Positions 63,019-64,000 of a stretch of 64,000 bases of DNA are shown here, piece by piece. The position numbers were made by a program, and so were the translations under genes. The notes beneath the pieces were generated by a model that saw only the letters and a list, made by a program, of their open reading frames with translations, made no database searches and was not told where the DNA came from. The stretch is from Azophilus sp965247035 (GTDB lineage Bacteria > Pseudomonadota > Gammaproteobacteria > Pseudomonadales > Azotimanducaceae), in assembly GCA_965247035.1 (NCBI GenBank), contig CBDFGJ010000003.1:992001-1056000 (forward strand). Direction: 5' to 3'. Positions within the stretch are counted from its first letter, which is position 1; every line of letters starts with the position of its first letter.

Positions 63019-64000
63019 ATGAAATATCACACATATTGTTTCAATCTGGGCAGGGGAGCTAGCCTTCTCTGTGCTACTTTTTTATTACTGATGACTAGCC
63101 CAACGACGATGGCGCAGAGCCCTGGAGATAACGAAGGGGATGTTATTGAAGAAGTCATCGTTACGGCACGAAAGCTGGGTGCGGAAAAACTACAAGATAT
63201 TCCAGCAGCTATTAGTGCGCTGGATAAAAAAGCCCTTGAAGAAATGAGGGTAGTGGATTTTGAGGATTTCGCACGGCAAATTCCCGGGCTAACATTCCTT
63301 GATACCAGCCCTGGGCAGCGGCGCTATGTTGTTCGTGGGGTCCAGTCGGAAGGTCAACAGCAGGTTGCTGTCTATTACGATGAGGTTCCATTGCCTGGAG
63401 TGCAAAGTTCTTCCTCAAATAGTGGCTCCCAGACAACCGACTTAAAACTCTACGATATGGAGCGAGTGGAGGTGCTTCGCGGGCCACAGGGCACCGTTTT
63501 TGGTGCCAATTCTCAGGGCGGCACGGTTCGCTTTATCACAGTGCAGCCTGTTCTTGGCGAGTTTGAGAGTTATGTCAGCGCAGAACTATCTCGGACTGCG
63601 CCCTCTGGAAGTAATAATGGGAATTTTCAGGCAGTCGTTAATTTGCCAATTAGTGATAACTTTGCAGCACGTACGCTTGTCTACGATGGAGAAGATGCAG
63701 GTTACATTGACAACAATCGTTGTCGCGCCACTAATCCCGCCGAAGATCCCCGGGAAGCAGACACACAACTCTCCTGCCTAAATGAGCAAGATTACAACTA
63801 TGCTGAGACCGCGGGGATGCGCACAAATTTATTGTGGCAGGTCAGTAATAACGCAACGCTTAAGGCGCAGTTCTGGTGGCAGGACCGGCAAACTGGAGGC
63901 GACTCACGCTATCACCCATTTGATGCCTATAATCCGGCTCCAACTGATGCCGCCTATGCCGGTAATGCGGATTCCGTTGCCGGGTTCACTTTTTTTGAGG
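63019..64000 (+). CDS. TonB-dependent receptor (3' end outside window)
   Basis: The open frame runs for 327 codons to the window end. It has a signal peptide (GASLLCATFLLLMTSPTTMAQ), a TonB box-like EEVIVTARK, and the plug domain with DIPAAISALDKKALEE, QIPGLTF, RYVVRGVQ, VYYDEVPL and the diagnostic ERVEVLRGPQGTVFGANSQGGTV. Barrel strands begin after residue 170. The start is ATG 63019 after an AAAGGGGGG stretch. Being next to a secreted sulfatase and an aminotransferase, it may import a sulfated or amino-bearing compound; that is inference. Confidence 0.93.
   Translation, partial: MKYHTYCFNLGRGASLLCATFLLLMTSPTTMAQSPGDNEGDVIEEVIVTARKLGAEKLQDIPAAISALDKKALEEMRVVDFEDFARQIPGLTFLDTSPGQRRYVVRGVQSEGQQQVAVYYDEVPLPGVQSSSSNSGSQTTDLKLYDMERVEVLRGPQGTVFGANSQGGTVRFITVQPVLGEFESYVSAELSRTAPSGSNNGNFQAVVNLPISDNFAARTLVYDGEDAGYIDNNRCRATNPAEDPREADTQLSCLNEQDYNYAETAGMRTNLLWQVSNNATLKAQFWWQDRQTGGDSRYHPFDAYNPAPTDAAYAGNADSVAGFTFFE

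Noticed and set aside
1..64000. tRNA, rRNA and CRISPR arrays
   Set aside because: Several GTTCGA-like strings were inspected; none has cloverleaf partners. No regularly spaced repeats were seen.

Overview
The window is a gammaproteobacterial chromosome segment. The gene orders smc-zipA-ligA, ccmF-G-H-I, rnfA-B-D-G-E-nth beside metG, and argD-argF with grxD, rnt and argG nearby are typical of that class (the arg/grx/rnt/rnf neighbourhood resembles Pseudomonas). Most of the window is moderately GC-rich and densely coded, with many TGATG or ATGA stop/start overlaps that suggest translational coupling. I cannot name genus or species.

Layout. 0-4.5 kb: end of a cytochrome c maturation operon (ccmF, ccmG, ccmH, ccmI). 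4.8-11.3 kb: smc, zipA and ligA for chromosome organisation, division and replication. 11.8-21.2 kb: dinG helicase, an M16 lipoprotein peptidase, a DoxX membrane protein, a glycerate-type kinase and a long DUF349 protein. 21.6-30.2 kb (minus strand): cysS, then a run made of two ABC exporter half-transporters, lipA, a cupin protein and an M17 aminopeptidase. 31.1-36.9 kb: asnS, a DUF3014 protein, a FemAB-like protein, a flavodoxin-like protein and threonine ammonia-lyase. 37-43.4 kb: an apparently regulated unit of a 70-residue protein, a Rieske oxygenase and a cytochrome P450, followed by argD, argF and an LLM-type flavin oxidoreductase. 43.9-52.2 kb: a small membrane protein, an outer-membrane porin, a PatB/MalY-type lyase, grxD, rnt, argG, an M48 peptidase and a YjgN-like protein. 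52.6-59.0 kb: nth, the Rnf operon and metG. 59.5-64.0 kb: a more AT-rich block with an aminotransferase, a secreted sulfatase and a TonB-dependent receptor cut by the window end; it begins just after a decayed transposase and is probably acquired.

The most striking feature is the Rnf operon. RnfA, D, G and E are present and carry the expected flavinylation motifs in D and G, but there is no separate rnfC. Instead RnfB runs in frame into what looks like the C-terminal double [4Fe-4S] domain and Ala-rich tail of RnfC, so the NADH/FMN-binding part of RnfC is missing from the locus. This predicts a membrane electron-transfer complex with altered electron input.

Other notable items: four copies of a 127-140 bp MITE-like element with CCTCTGA-type terminal inverted repeats and YTAR flanks; remnants of IS1380-type and integrase-core transposases; a 30-bp-arm imperfect inverted repeat upstream of nth; an unusual 65-residue N-terminal extension of CcmH; a heterodimeric ABC exporter with one degenerate ATP site; and palindromic candidate operators in front of the Rieske/P450 unit and of each gene of the 59.5-64 kb block. 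No tRNA, rRNA or CRISPR array was recognised.
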